From Micromonospora deserti (GTDB lineage Bacteria; Actinomycetota; Actinomycetes; Mycobacteriales; Micromonosporaceae), in contig NZ_POUB01000038.1 of the NCBI RefSeq assembly GCF_003236335.1, forward strand, positions 1 through 34,145: a stretch of DNA of 34,145 nucleotides, in the 5' to 3' direction. The position numbers were made by a program, and so were the translations under genes. The notes under the pieces are model-generated. The model was not told the DNA's origin. It saw nothing but the letters and a program-made list of their open reading frames with translations, and did not search any database. The first letter of the stretch is position 1. Every line of letters starts with the position of its first letter. Shown in pieces: positions 1 to 7,786 of the stretch.

Positions 1-8
1 GGGTGGGG

Positions 9-1055
9 TCAGGCGGAGGCGCGGTCGACGAGCTGGGTGTCGAGCAGGATGTGCGGGCTGGGCAGCTCCTCGCCGCGGATGCGGGAGACCAGCAGCCGGG
101 CCATCTGCCGGCCCATCTCCTCGACCGGCTGGAAGACCGTGGTCAGCGGCGGGTCGGCCTGCCGGGCGATCGGCGCGTCGTCGAAGCCGACCACGGCGAC
201 GTCCTCGGGCACCCGCCGGCCCGCCTCGCGCAGCGTCCGAAGCGCGCCGAACGCCATCAGGTCGGAGGCGACGAAGACCGCGTCCAGATCGGGGCAGACC
301 TCCAGCAGCCGGCGCATCCCGGCCGCCCCGCTGCCCTCGCTGAAGTCCCCGTACGCGATCAGGTCGGGGTTGACCCCGCCCCCGGCGGCCTTGACCGCCT
401 CCTTGTAGCCGGTCAACCGGGCCAGGCCGGCGCCCATGTCCTGCGGCCCGGCGATGGTGGCGATCCGCCGCCGCCCCCGGGCGGCGAGGTGCTCCACGGC
501 GAGCCGGGCGCCGCCGACGTTGTCCACGTCGACGTAGTACGCCGGCTGCGCGCCGGGTTGCAGCATCCGGGCCGGCCGCCCGCCGAGCACGGTGGGCAGG
601 CCGCGCTCCTCCAGCAGGGTGGGCAGCGGGTCGGCGTCGTGCAGCGACAGCAGCAGCACGCCGTCGACGTGCTGGTTGGTGAGGTGGTGCTCGACCCGCT
701 CCCGCTCGATCGGGGACTGCACCATGGCGAGCCAGAGCTGCAACGGGGTCTCCAGCAGCCCGGAGCTGACGCCACGGACGATGCCGGCGAAGAACGGCTC
801 GGTGAAGACCCGGTCGCCGGACTCGGAGACGACCAGGGCGACCGAGTCGGTGCGCTGGGTCACCAGGGCTCGGGCGGCCCGGTTCGGCACGTACCCCAGT
901 TCCGCGATGGCCTGCTCCACCGCGGCCCGGGCCTCCGGGCTCACCTGCGGCGAGCCGTTGACCACGCGGGAGACCGTCCCGCGGCCGACCCCGGCGCGGG
1001 CGGCGACCGCGTCGAGGGTCGGGCGCCCGAGCGACCGGGTGCGCTGCGTTGTCAT
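9..1055 (-). CDS. cebR: LacI-family repressor, CebR/CelR type
   Basis: This is a 348-aa LacI/GalR-family regulator. An N-terminal helix-turn-helix (about residues 12-35, with the core TVSRVVNGSP) is followed by the hinge ELGYVPNRAARAL and a periplasmic-binding-protein-like effector domain that starts at TDSVALVV. The ATG at 1055 is preceded by a strong GGAGGAG ribosome site. The gene is last in the cebEFG-bglC cluster on the same strand, separated from bglC by a hairpin. The family represses beta-glucoside/cellobiose uptake genes by binding TGGGAGCGCTCCCA and is released by cellobiose. Two near-perfect copies of that site lie in front of cebE at 5914-5980, which supports the CebR assignment. 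In Streptomyces cebR is usually divergent from cebE; here it sits downstream, so it may be partly autoregulated by read-through. The inducing sugar is inferred. Confidence 0.88.
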   Translation of the reverse strand: MTTQRTRSLGRPTLDAVAARAGVGRGTVSRVVNGSPQVSPEARAAVEQAIAELGYVPNRAARALVTQRTDSVALVVSESGDRVFTEPFFAGIVRGVSSGLLETPLQLWLAMVQSPIERERVEHHLTNQHVDGVLLLSLHDADPLPTLLEERGLPTVLGGRPARMLQPGAQPAYYVDVDNVGGARLAVEHLAARGRRRIATIAGPQDMGAGLARLTGYKEAVKAAGGGVNPDLIAYGDFSEGSGAAGMRRLLEVCPDLDAVFVASDLMAFGALRTLREAGRRVPEDVAVVGFDDAPIARQADPPLTTVFQPVEEMGRQMARLLVSRIRGEELPSPHILLDTQLVDRASA

Positions 1056-1074
1056 CGTCTGCTCCTCCGACGTC

Positions 1075-1123
1075 GGGCGGTCCCGGCGCCGCCCGCCAGG
1101 GGTGGATGGCGCCGGGACCGCCC
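1075..1123 (-). terminator. Strong hairpin between bglC and cebR
   Basis: A perfect 16-bp inverted repeat (arms 1075-1090 and 1108-1123) encloses a 17-nt loop. It lies 17 nt past the bglC stop in the direction of transcription. There is no U-tract, as is common for actinobacterial terminators. It probably reduces read-through from the sugar operon into cebR. Confidence 0.75.
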
Positions 1124-1140
1124 GGATGGCTGGCCCGAGC

Positions 1141-2574
1141 CTATTCTGCGGCCAGACCGTTGCGTCGGATCACCTCGGCGTACCACCTGGCGCTGGACTT
1201 GGGGATGCGGGTCTGGCTGTCGTAGTCGACGTAGATCATGCCGAACCGCTTGGTGTAGCCCCAGGCCCATTCGAAATTATCCATCAGCGACCAGGCGAAG
1301 TAGCCGTGCAGGGGCACCCCGGCGGCGATCGCCTCGTGCGCGGCGCGCAGGTGGGCGTCGAAGTAGGCGAGCCGGTCCACGTCGTCGACCGCGCCGTCGA
1401 CCACGGCGTCGACGAAGGCGGAGCCGTTCTCGGTGACGTAGAGCGGCAGGTCGGTGTACTCCTCGTGCACCCGACGCAGCGTCTCGACCAGGCCCGGGGC
1501 GTCGATCTCCCAGTCCATGTCGGTGACCGGGACCCCCCGGGTGACGAACCGCACATCCTCGCTGCCCGGCCAGCAGGACGGCGCCCGCCAGTACGTCTCC
1601 GGCGCCACGCCCTCGACCGGGGCGGCCACCACGTGCCGGCTGTAGTAGTTGACGCCGACCAGGTCCAGCGGGGTCGAGATGGTGGCCAGGTCGCCCTCGC
1701 GGACGTGCCCGAAGTCGGTGACCCCGGCCAGGTCCGCCATCAGGTCCGCGGGGTACGACCCGCGCAGCAGCGGGTCGAGGAAGAACCGGTTGGCCAGCCC
1801 GTCGATGCGCCGCGCGGCGTCGACGTCGGCGGGCTCCCCGCTGGCCGGGGTGACCGGGTAGAGGTTGACCGTCACCCCGACCTCGGCGTCGGGCCGCGCG
1901 GCGCGCAGCGCCTGCACCGCCAGGCCGTGACCGAGCATCAGGTGGTGCCCGGCCCGGACCGCGTCCGCTGCGTCGGAGCGGCCGGGGGCGTGCGCCCCCG
2001 AGCCGTAGCCGAGGAAGGCCGAGCACCACGGCTCGTTCAGCGTGGTCCAGTAGCGCACCCGGTCGCCGAGCGCGTCGGCGACCAACCGCGTGTAGTCGGC
2101 GAACCGGCCGGCGGTGTCCCGGGCCGGCCAGCCGCCGGCGTCCTCCAGCGGCTGCGGCAGGTCCCAGTGGTAGAGGGTCAGCCACGGTTCGATGCCATGA
2201 GCCAGCAGCGCGTCGACCAGCCGGCGGTAGAAGTCGAGCCCTTCGGGGTTGGCCGGGCCCGCACCGCCGGGCTGCACCCGGGGCCAGGAAACCGAGAACC
2301 GGTACGACTTCAGCCCCAGCTCGGCCATCAGCGCGACGTCCTCGTCGAGCCGGTGGTAGTGGTCGCAGGCGACGTCGCCAGTGTGCCCGGCGACCACCCG
2401 TCCCGGGGTGTGGCTGAAGGTGTCCCAGATCGACGGGGTCCGGCCGCCCTCGGCCGCCGCGCCCTCGATCTGGTACGCGGCGGTCGCGGCGCCCCAGAGG
2501 AAGCCGGGCGGGAAGGTCAGCGGCGGGCGCCCGGCGAGGACGCCGACGGCGGGCGGGCTGGCGGGGTTGCTCAC
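1141..2574 (-). CDS. bglC: GH1 family beta-glucosidase
   Basis: This is a 477-aa cytoplasmic glycoside hydrolase of family 1, without a signal peptide. The family N-terminal signature [15 protein letters not shown] is at about residues 25-39. The acid/base Glu181 lies in TTLNEP and the nucleophile Glu382 in YVTENG, the retaining GH1 pair. The C-terminal [12 protein letters not shown] is the usual aglycone-site block. The GTG start at 2574 overlaps the stop of the upstream permease gene (GTGA), so translation is coupled. By position it hydrolyses the cellobiose or other beta-glucoside brought in by CebEFG. Length and motifs are full for the family and nothing looks broken. Exact substrate preference cannot be read from the sequence. 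Confidence 0.93.
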   Translation of the reverse strand: MSNPASPPAVGVLAGRPPLTFPPGFLWGAATAAYQIEGAAAEGGRTPSIWDTFSHTPGRVVAGHTGDVACDHYHRLDEDVALMAELGLKSYRFSVSWPRVQPGGAGPANPEGLDFYRRLVDALLAHGIEPWLTLYHWDLPQPLEDAGGWPARDTAGRFADYTRLVADALGDRVRYWTTLNEPWCSAFLGYGSGAHAPGRSDAADAVRAGHHLMLGHGLAVQALRAARPDAEVGVTVNLYPVTPASGEPADVDAARRIDGLANRFFLDPLLRGSYPADLMADLAGVTDFGHVREGDLATISTPLDLVGVNYYSRHVVAAPVEGVAPETYWRAPSCWPGSEDVRFVTRGVPVTDMDWEIDAPGLVETLRRVHEEYTDLPLYVTENGSAFVDAVVDGAVDDVDRLAYFDAHLRAAHEAIAAGVPLHGYFAWSLMDNFEWAWGYTKRFGMIYVDYDSQTRIPKSSARWYAEVIRRNGLAAE

Positions 2575-3413
2575 GACTTGACGGCACCTTCCATGATCCC
2601 GCCAATGATCTGGCGGCCGAACAGGACGAAGACGATCACCAGCGGCACTGTGCCGATGGCGGTGGCGGCGAACACCTGGGAGTAGTCGGTGTAGTAGGCG
2701 TAGGACAGGAACGCCAGGGACACCTGCAGCGTCGGGTTCTCCGGGGTGAGCACCGCGTACGGCCACAGGAAGGAGTTCCACGTCTCCATGAAGGTCAGCA
2801 GGCCGAGCACGGCCGCCGCCGGACGCAGCGCGGGCAGCACGATGTTCCAGTAGATCCGGAACGTGCTGGCCCCGTCGACCCGGCCGGCCTCGATCAGCTC
2901 GTCGGAGACCGCCTGGGTGGCGTACTGGCGCATCATGAACACGCCGAACGCGCTGACCAGGAACGGCACGGTCACCGCGTAGAGGGTGTCGTACCAGTTC
3001 AGGTCCTGGATCATGCCCCAGAGCGGGATGAGGCCGAGCTGGGTCGGGATCATCATGGTCACCACGATCGACAGCAGCAGGATGTTGCGGCCGCGGAAGC
3101 GCAGCTTGGCGAAGGCGAAGCCGGCCAGCGAGCCAGTGATCACCACGGAGAGCGTCACCACGGTGGAGACGATCACCGAGTTGAGCAGGCCGGTGAGGAA
3201 GTTCGCCGCGTCGTTGTCGAGCACCCGCCCGACGTTGTCGCCGAACGACCCACCGGGCGTGACCGGCGGCGGCACGTCGTTGATCGAGTCGAGGCTGCGG
3301 GTGGCGATGACCACCATGTAGTAGAAGGGGTAGATGGACAGCAGCGTCGCCAGGACGAGCGCGACGTAGGTCAGCGGGCTGGTGCGCCACAGGCGCCGGG
3401 AAGCCGAGGTCAT
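2571..3413 (-). CDS. cebG: Sugar ABC transporter permease, CebG (MalG-type)
   Basis: This is a 280-aa binding-protein-dependent transport permease of the MalG branch. It has about six hydrophobic segments. The EAA loop that contacts the ATPase is at about residues 175-194 ([10 protein letters not shown]... ending in NIVLP). The ATG at 3413 lies 11 nt after the stop of cebF, and the 3' end overlaps the bglC start. With CebF it forms the membrane channel for a CUT1 sugar importer. No ATPase gene is in the operon. In actinomycetes such operons share the multi-sugar ATPase MsiK encoded elsewhere, so the same is inferred here. Confidence 0.9.
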   Translation of the reverse strand: MTSASRRLWRTSPLTYVALVLATLLSIYPFYYMVVIATRSLDSINDVPPPVTPGGSFGDNVGRVLDNDAANFLTGLLNSVIVSTVVTLSVVITGSLAGFAFAKLRFRGRNILLLSIVVTMMIPTQLGLIPLWGMIQDLNWYDTLYAVTVPFLVSAFGVFMMRQYATQAVSDELIEAGRVDGASTFRIYWNIVLPALRPAAAVLGLLTFMETWNSFLWPYAVLTPENPTLQVSLAFLSYAYYTDYSQVFAATAIGTVPLVIVFVLFGRQIIGGIMEGAVKS

Positions 3414-3424
3414 CTGCGCGCTCC

Positions 3425-4393
3425 TCACTTGACCGTACGGCGGACGAGCAGGAAGTTGACCAGCGAGACGAGCGCGATCATCAGGAACATCGCCCAGGCG
3501 ACCGCGGCGCCGTAGCCGGCGGTGTTCAGGTTCTCGATGCCCAGCTCGTACATGTACATCGCGAGCGTCTGGAACTCGCGCTGGTCGCCCCCGATGATGT
3601 TGCCGTTGGCGAAGACCAGCGGCTCGGTGAAGAGCTGCAGGCCGCCGATGGTGGACAGGATCACCACGAAGACGAAGGTCGGGGTGAGCATCGGCAGGGT
3701 GATCCGCCAGAACTGCGTCCACTGGCCGGCCCCGTCCAGCTCCGCCGCCTCGTACAGGTCACGCGGGATGGCCTGCATGCCGGCCAGCAGGATCAGCGTG
3801 TTGTAGCCGGTCCACCGCCAGTTGACCATCGAGGCGACGGCGGTCCAGGAGCTCCACCGCTCGGCGTCCCAGTCGACCGGGTTCACGCCGACCAGGCCGA
3901 GCACCCAGTTGATCACGCCGAAGTCGCGCTGGAAGAGCATGCCGAAGACGATCGCCACGGCGGCGACCGAGACCACGTTCGGCATGAAGATGGCCATCCG
4001 GAACAGCGTCCGGGCGCGCAGGAAGGTGCGGTTGAGCAGGTTCGCCAGGAACAGCGCGATCAGCAACTGGGGGACCGTCGACAGCAGGAAGATGCCGAAG
4101 GTGTTCAGCGTGGCGTTCCAGAAGTACTCGTCGGTGACGAGCCTCGTGTAGTTGTCGAACCCGATGAAGGAGTGGTCCCCGATCAGGTTCCAGTCGTGCA
4201 GGGACATCCAGGCGGTCCGCAGCATCGGGTAGAGCCCGAACACGCCGAAGACCAGGAAGAACGGCGCGATGTAGAGGTACGGGGAGTACTTCAGGTCCAG
4301 CCGGGTCAGCTTGTGCGACCGGGACCGGCGCGCGGCGGGTGGGCGGGGCGGCGCCGCCGGTGGCGGCGGCGCCGTGGTGGCCGACAGGCTCAT
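3425..4393 (-). CDS. cebF: Sugar ABC transporter permease, CebF (MalF-type)
   Basis: This is a 322-aa inner-membrane permease of the MalF branch. A Pro/Ala-rich cytoplasmic N-terminus (residues 1-35) precedes the first membrane helix (about 38-56, [18 protein letters not shown]). The EAA loop is at about residues 215-234 ([10 protein letters not shown]... ITLP). The ATG at 4393 was chosen because a GGAAGGA ribosome site precedes it; open frame continues upstream but runs through the intercistronic hairpin. It pairs with CebG directly downstream. Family knowledge gives the transport role; the beta-glucoside substrate is inferred from bglC and cebR. Confidence 0.9.
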   Translation of the reverse strand: MSLSATTAPPPPAAPPRPPAARRSRSHKLTRLDLKYSPYLYIAPFFLVFGVFGLYPMLRTAWMSLHDWNLIGDHSFIGFDNYTRLVTDEYFWNATLNTFGIFLLSTVPQLLIALFLANLLNRTFLRARTLFRMAIFMPNVVSVAAVAIVFGMLFQRDFGVINWVLGLVGVNPVDWDAERWSSWTAVASMVNWRWTGYNTLILLAGMQAIPRDLYEAAELDGAGQWTQFWRITLPMLTPTFVFVVILSTIGGLQLFTEPLVFANGNIIGGDQREFQTLAMYMYELGIENLNTAGYGAAVAWAMFLMIALVSLVNFLLVRRTVK

Positions 4394-4459
4394 GGGGATC
4401 CTTCCCGGCGCCGGCGGCGGCCGGCGCGCAGGCGGTGGTACGCGGAACGGGACGCCGCC

Positions 4460-4491
4460 GGTGGCGCCCGGATGCGGACCCGGGCGCCACC
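4460..4491 (-). terminator. Intercistronic hairpin between cebE and cebF
   Basis: A perfect 12-bp inverted repeat (4460-4471 with 4480-4491) encloses an 8-nt loop and lies 15 nt past the cebE stop. It is in the 113-nt gap before cebF. In binding-protein operons such hairpins act as attenuators or 3' stabilisers, which gives more binding protein than permease; that role is inferred here. Confidence 0.65.
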
Positions 4492-4506
4492 TCACGACGC
4501 GGTGGA

Positions 4507-5796
4507 TCAGAAGGCGCCCTGCGTCGCGGCGTCCTTGGTGAACTGCTCCCAGGCCTTTTCCTTGCTGGCCTGCCCGTTCTCGTACGAGCGCAGCGCCGGC
4601 TCGAAGGCGTTCTCCTTCACCGCCTGGTGCTTCGGCCCGAGGTGCAGCGGCTGGATGTTGGCCACGCTGTCACCGAAGATCTTCCCGGTCGGGGCGTTGT
4701 TGAAGTACTCGTTGGTGTAGGCGAGGAACTCCGGGTTCTTCAGCGCCTCCAGGTTGGTCGGCAGCGGGCCCTTGAGCTTGAACGCCGCCACCTGGCTCTG
4801 CGCGCTGGTCAGGTACTCGGCGAGCTTCGCCGCCTCCTTGGGGAACTTGCTCTGCTGCGGCACGGAGAGCCAGGAGCCACCCCAGTTGCCGGCGCCGCCG
4901 GGCACCGGGGCGACGTCCCACTTGCCCTTGTTCTCCGGGCCGGAGTTGTCCGCGACGATGCCGAGCATCCAGGACGGGCAGAAGGTGGCCGCGAAGGTGC
5001 CCTGCTTGAAGCCGGCGGACCACTCCGGCGACCAGGTGGCCGTCTCGGCGGTGATGTTCGCGTCCGCCATGGCGACCGCGGTGTCCCAGGAGGTCTTCAC
5101 GGCCGCGCTGCTGTCGGCGACCACCTTGTCCTGCTTGTCGTAGAAGAGGTCACCGCCCTGCTGGAACATCACCGCGCTGGCGGCGGTGGTGACCGAGTCG
5201 AGCATCCCCTTGCCGGTGGCGGCGCGGTACTTCTTGCCGGTCTCGATGAAGGCGTTCCAGTCCGGCCAGAGCGCGGCCACCTGGTCCCGCTCGACCGGCA
5301 GCTTGGCGGCCTGGAAGAGGTCCCGGCGGTAGCAGACGGCGAGGCTGCCGACGTCGGTGGGCAGGCCCATCAGCCGCCCGTCCGGCGCCTTGCCCAGCTC
5401 GTACTTCCAGGGCAGGTAGTCCTTGCTGTGGTCGGCGACCAGCGGGGCGAGGTCGACCCAGTTGGCCGGGTTGGCCTTGAACTCGTTGAGGATGCCCTCT
5501 TCCAGGGCGATCACGTCGGCCGCGCCCCGGCCGGTGGCCAGCGCCCGGACGATCTTCGGCCGGTACTCGTTGAGCTGCGCGGTCTTGCGCAGCTCAACCT
5601 TGATGCCGGTGTCCTTCTCGTACTGCTTGATGATTTCGTCGTAGCCGAACTCGCCGAACGTGTCCACGACCAGCTTGGCCGGCTTCTCGCCGGCTGCCGG
5701 CGTGTCGTCGTTGCCGCAGGCCGCGAGGCCGCCGAGGGCGGTGATCGCGGCCAGGGCGGCGGCCGCCACGCGGCTACGCCGCAAGGTGAGGCTCAT
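4507..5796 (-). CDS. cebE: Sugar-binding lipoprotein, CebE-type
   Basis: This is a 429-aa extracellular solute-binding protein of the CUT1 class. An Arg-rich start and hydrophobic stretch (residues 5-24) end in the lipobox GLAAC, with Cys27 as lipidation site. The mature protein opens with a typical family-1 binding-protein fold (KLVVDTFGEFGYDEIIKQYE). The ATG at 5796 is preceded by AGAGGGG. It is the first gene of the operon, downstream of a promoter bracketed by two CebR-type operators, and is followed by an intercistronic hairpin. It should capture cellobiose or related beta-glucosides at the cell surface and deliver them to CebFG. The substrate is deduced from operator type and neighbours, not from binding-site residues. 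Confidence 0.87.
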   Translation of the reverse strand: MSLTLRRSRVAAAALAAITALGGLAACGNDDTPAAGEKPAKLVVDTFGEFGYDEIIKQYEKDTGIKVELRKTAQLNEYRPKIVRALATGRGAADVIALEEGILNEFKANPANWVDLAPLVADHSKDYLPWKYELGKAPDGRLMGLPTDVGSLAVCYRRDLFQAAKLPVERDQVAALWPDWNAFIETGKKYRAATGKGMLDSVTTAASAVMFQQGGDLFYDKQDKVVADSSAAVKTSWDTAVAMADANITAETATWSPEWSAGFKQGTFAATFCPSWMLGIVADNSGPENKGKWDVAPVPGGAGNWGGSWLSVPQQSKFPKEAAKLAEYLTSAQSQVAAFKLKGPLPTNLEALKNPEFLAYTNEYFNNAPTGKIFGDSVANIQPLHLGPKHQAVKENAFEPALRSYENGQASKEKAWEQFTKDAATQGAF

Positions 5797-5913
5797 CCTG
5801 ACCCCTCTTTCGGTGGTGAGGCGTGAATCGGGTGTGGTGGGGGGTGCCGTGCGCGCCGATCCCGGCGAGCCGGTGCTCGGCCCCGGAGCGGTCTCGGAAA
5901 TCCTCGCCGCGTG

Positions 5914-5927
5914 CGGGAGCGCTCCCA
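5914..5927. promoter_or_regulatory. CebR operator 1
   Basis: CGGGAGCGCTCCCA matches the CebR/CelR consensus TGGGAGCGCTCCCA at 13 of 14 positions. It begins 2 bp downstream of the predicted -10 box of the cebE promoter, so it covers the expected transcription start. A bound repressor would block initiation. Confidence 0.88.
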
Positions 5928-5929
5928 TG

Positions 5930-5958
5930 AGATTGCCGGCGGGTGCCAGGGGTGTCAA
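5930..5958 (-). promoter_or_regulatory. Sigma-70-type promoter of the ceb operon
   Basis: Read on the minus strand, TTGACA (5958-5953) is followed by 17 nt and then CAATCT (5935-5930). The -35 box is perfect and the spacing optimal, while the -10 box keeps only the key A2 and T6. Transcription should begin near 5923, inside operator 1, giving a leader of about 127 nt to the cebE ATG. Confidence 0.72.
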
Positions 5959-5966
5959 TAGGGCTA

Positions 5967-5980
5967 TGGGAGCGTTCCCA
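5967..5980. promoter_or_regulatory. CebR operator 2
   Basis: TGGGAGCGTTCCCA matches the CebR/CelR consensus at 13 of 14 positions. It lies 8 bp upstream of the -35 box, and its centre is 53 bp from that of operator 1, about five helical turns. The two sites therefore face the same side of the DNA and bracket the promoter. Confidence 0.87.
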
Positions 5981-6036
5981 GATCGTTACCGCGCACGCGG
6001 CGCGAAGGCGGCGGAACGGCACGGGCCGCTCCGCCC

Positions 6037-6110
6037 GGCACGGGCCTCACGAGCCGGCGGGGGACGGCCGGTCGGCACGGGCCTCACGAGCCGGCGGGGG
6101 CCGGCCGGTC
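6037..6110. repeat. Two tandem copies of a 37-bp repeat
   Basis: Units 6037-6073 and 6074-6110 differ at a single base (36/37 identity). A third copy starts at 6111 but diverges after GGCACG. Each unit contains inverted CCGGC/GCCGG segments that can fold. The array lies between the 3' end of the pRiA4b-like gene and the ceb promoter. Function is unknown; polymerase slippage or a terminator role are both possible. Confidence 0.85.
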
Positions 6111-6179
6111 GGCACGAACGGCGTGACCGCCCACGGGGCCCGGTCAGCGGACGCGGCCGGCGGGGCGGCTCGCCGCGGG

Positions 6180-6725
6180 TCAGCAGAAGCGGCGCAGCAG
6201 GGTGGCGACCCGGCCCGCGTCGAAGGCCGCCGGGTCGAAGCGCTCGCCCACCCAGTCGCGCATCGACCGATGCTCCGGGTGACCCGGGTCAGCCAGCGCG
6301 GCCAGCAGGATCTGGTAACCGGCCGGACCGCCGGCATTCTCCGGCGGGCATGCCCGCGCACCGTCCAGGCAGGTCGGGTAGCGCTCGTCCGGATCGGCGG
6401 TGAACGCGTCCTCCACCACCAGGTCGTGCTCCCACCAGTCGCCGAAGTCGTAGGTGTAGTGGAACCGGCTGCCCTTGCCGACCACCGCGTCCAGCCGGAC
6501 GTCCAACTCGTCGCGGAGGGCCAGCTCACCGTCCGGGTCGGGCTCGCCGTACTGCCGGCTGTCGATCTCGAACGAGTGCAGGTGGCAGTCGCGCCAGCCC
6601 ATCCCGTGCTGCACCACCCGGTGCAGCCGGTCGAGGGTGTAACCGCCAGGCACCAGCACCCGGCGCCACACCGACGGCCGGACCCCGGTCAGGGAAATCC
6701 TCAGCTGGAAGATCTGACGCGGCAT
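6180..6725 (-). CDS. Plasmid pRiA4b ORF-3-like protein
   Basis: This is a 181-aa protein of the PRiA4_ORF3 family, a small fold found on plasmids, in transposon passengers and widely on chromosomes. The N-terminal IFQLRISLTGVRPSVWRRV block and the central YTYDFGDWWEH block (residues 90-100) are the family hallmarks. The biochemical role of the family is not established. The ATG at 6725 was chosen because homology starts there (MPRQIFQL) with a purine-rich GGGGA just upstream; an in-frame start at 6749 would add eight residues. The gene is divergent from the reductase gene at 6877. No transposase or other mobile gene is next to it, so a mobile origin is not supported locally. Confidence 0.85.
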   Translation of the reverse strand: MPRQIFQLRISLTGVRPSVWRRVLVPGGYTLDRLHRVVQHGMGWRDCHLHSFEIDSRQYGEPDPDGELALRDELDVRLDAVVGKGSRFHYTYDFGDWWEHDLVVEDAFTADPDERYPTCLDGARACPPENAGGPAGYQILLAALADPGHPEHRSMRDWVGERFDPAAFDAGRVATLLRRFC

Positions 6726-6876
6726 GCTGTCCCCATCCTCCCTCGGCATAGGCTGCCAGCATGATCTGCCGAGCGTGCCGGGCGAGGCGGCACGACGACT
6801 GCCCGGGCCGGAACTGGTGCGACTGCCAGCACCGTACCCCTCGACCCACCCCTCCGGTCACCGGTCCGGCCAGCGA

Positions 6877-7620
6877 ATGACCGTCGGGACCCCGATTTCC
6901 CGGCTCTGGCCGGCGGCCGCACCGGAACCACTGGACGACGCCGCGCTCACCGCGCTCTACGGTCGCGCCGACCGTCCCCACCTGCGGGTCAACTTCGTGA
7001 CCAGCGTCGACGGCGCGGTCGCCGTCGACGGCTACTCCGCGGGGCTCTCCGGCCAGTCGGACAAGCGGGTCTTCGGGCTGCTGCGGATGCTTTGCGACGC
7101 GCTCGTGGTGGCCGCCGGGACGCTGCGGCACGAGGGCTACCGGGCGGTCCGGCTCAGCCCGGAGCGGCGGGCCTGGCGGCGACGCAACGGCCTGGCCGAG
7201 TACCCGACGCTGGTCGTCGTCTCCGGCTCACTGCGCCTCGACCCGACGCTGGCCGCGTTCGCCGACGCGCCGGTCCGCCCGGTGGTGCTCACCCGCGCCG
7301 ACGCCGTGGCACCGCCCGGGCTGGCCGAGGTCGCCGACCTGGTGCGCTGCGGCACCGACCGGGTGGACCTCGCCGCCGGCCTGGCCGAGCTGCGCCGCCG
7401 CGGGTACGATCAGCTGCTCTGCGAGGGCGGCCCGCGGCTGTTCGGCGCGCTCACCGCCGCCGACCTGGTCGACGAGGTCTGCCTCACCGTCGCCCCGCTG
7501 CTCACCGGCGCCGGACCGGGCCGGATCACCGCGGGTGAACCCAGCCCGGTGCGGCACCTGCCGCTGCGGCACGTGCTCGCCGCCGACGGCGTGCTGCTGC
7601 TGCGTTACGCCCGAGACTGA
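6877..7620 (+). CDS. RibD C-terminal/DHFR-fold pyrimidine reductase family protein
   Basis: This is a 247-aa protein of the RibD C-terminal (dihydrofolate-reductase-like) fold. The substrate-loop motif VNFVTSVDGAV is at residues 38-48, LVVAAGTLRHEGY at 77-89, and the NADPH-binding LLCEGGPRLFGAL at about 180-192. RibD-C enzymes reduce the ribosylamino-pyrimidine of riboflavin synthesis with NADPH. This gene lacks a deaminase domain and no other rib gene is nearby, so it may be a stand-alone reductase with a different substrate. The ATG at 6877 fits where homology begins; a longer frame upstream has no family sequence. A hairpin follows the stop at 7633-7662. Confidence 0.85.
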   Translation: MTVGTPISRLWPAAAPEPLDDAALTALYGRADRPHLRVNFVTSVDGAVAVDGYSAGLSGQSDKRVFGLLRMLCDALVVAAGTLRHEGYRAVRLSPERRAWRRRNGLAEYPTLVVVSGSLRLDPTLAAFADAPVRPVVLTRADAVAPPGLAEVADLVRCGTDRVDLAAGLAELRRRGYDQLLCEGGPRLFGALTAADLVDEVCLTVAPLLTGAGPGRITAGEPSPVRHLPLRHVLAADGVLLLRYARD

Positions 7621-7632
7621 CACCCGCTACCG

Positions 7633-7662
7633 GGCGGGGCGACCGGTCGTGGTCGGCCCGCC
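7633..7662 (+). terminator. Hairpin terminator after the reductase gene
   Basis: Arms 7633-7644 and 7651-7662 pair at 11 of 12 positions around a 6-nt loop, 12 nt after the stop codon. It separates the reductase from the HerA operon. No U-tract follows. Confidence 0.65.
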
Positions 7663-7786
7663 ACGTTCCGACAGACCGCCCGGCGGCCGGCGTGGCATCC
7701 GCCGCGTCGCGTGGCGACGTGTCGTACTCCTCGGGCAGGATGCAGGGCGTGTGCCCCGACCGCGACCAACCGACCGGAGTTGCCCG

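Larger units (their letters stand above)
5797..6179. other. 383-nt non-coding control region upstream of cebE
   Basis: No credible gene is present. From the cebE side it holds a leader of roughly 125 nt, operator 1, a TTGACA/CAATCT promoter, operator 2 and then a GC-rich 37-bp tandem repeat. Transcripts of the gene ending at 6180 run into it, so the repeats may also serve as a terminator zone. Confidence 0.7.

Noticed and set aside
967..981. CGGGAGACCGTCCCG inside cebR as a third CebR operator
   Set aside because: It is an odd-length 15-bp near-palindrome, lacks the central GCGC of the 14-bp site, and is explained by coding sequence.
6037..6116. Tandem 37-bp repeat as a small CRISPR array
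   Set aside because: Units are directly adjacent without spacers, and no cas gene is in the window.
6180..6725. pRiA4b-like gene as a sign of an integrated plasmid or transposon
   Set aside because: No transposase, integrase, inverted ends or base-composition change surrounds it, and the family is common on chromosomes.
7705..7719. CGTCGC-GTG-GCGACG palindrome upstream of herA as a damage-response operator
   Set aside because: It does not match the actinobacterial LexA box or the PafBC-type promoter pattern; arms of 6 bp are expected by chance at this GC content.
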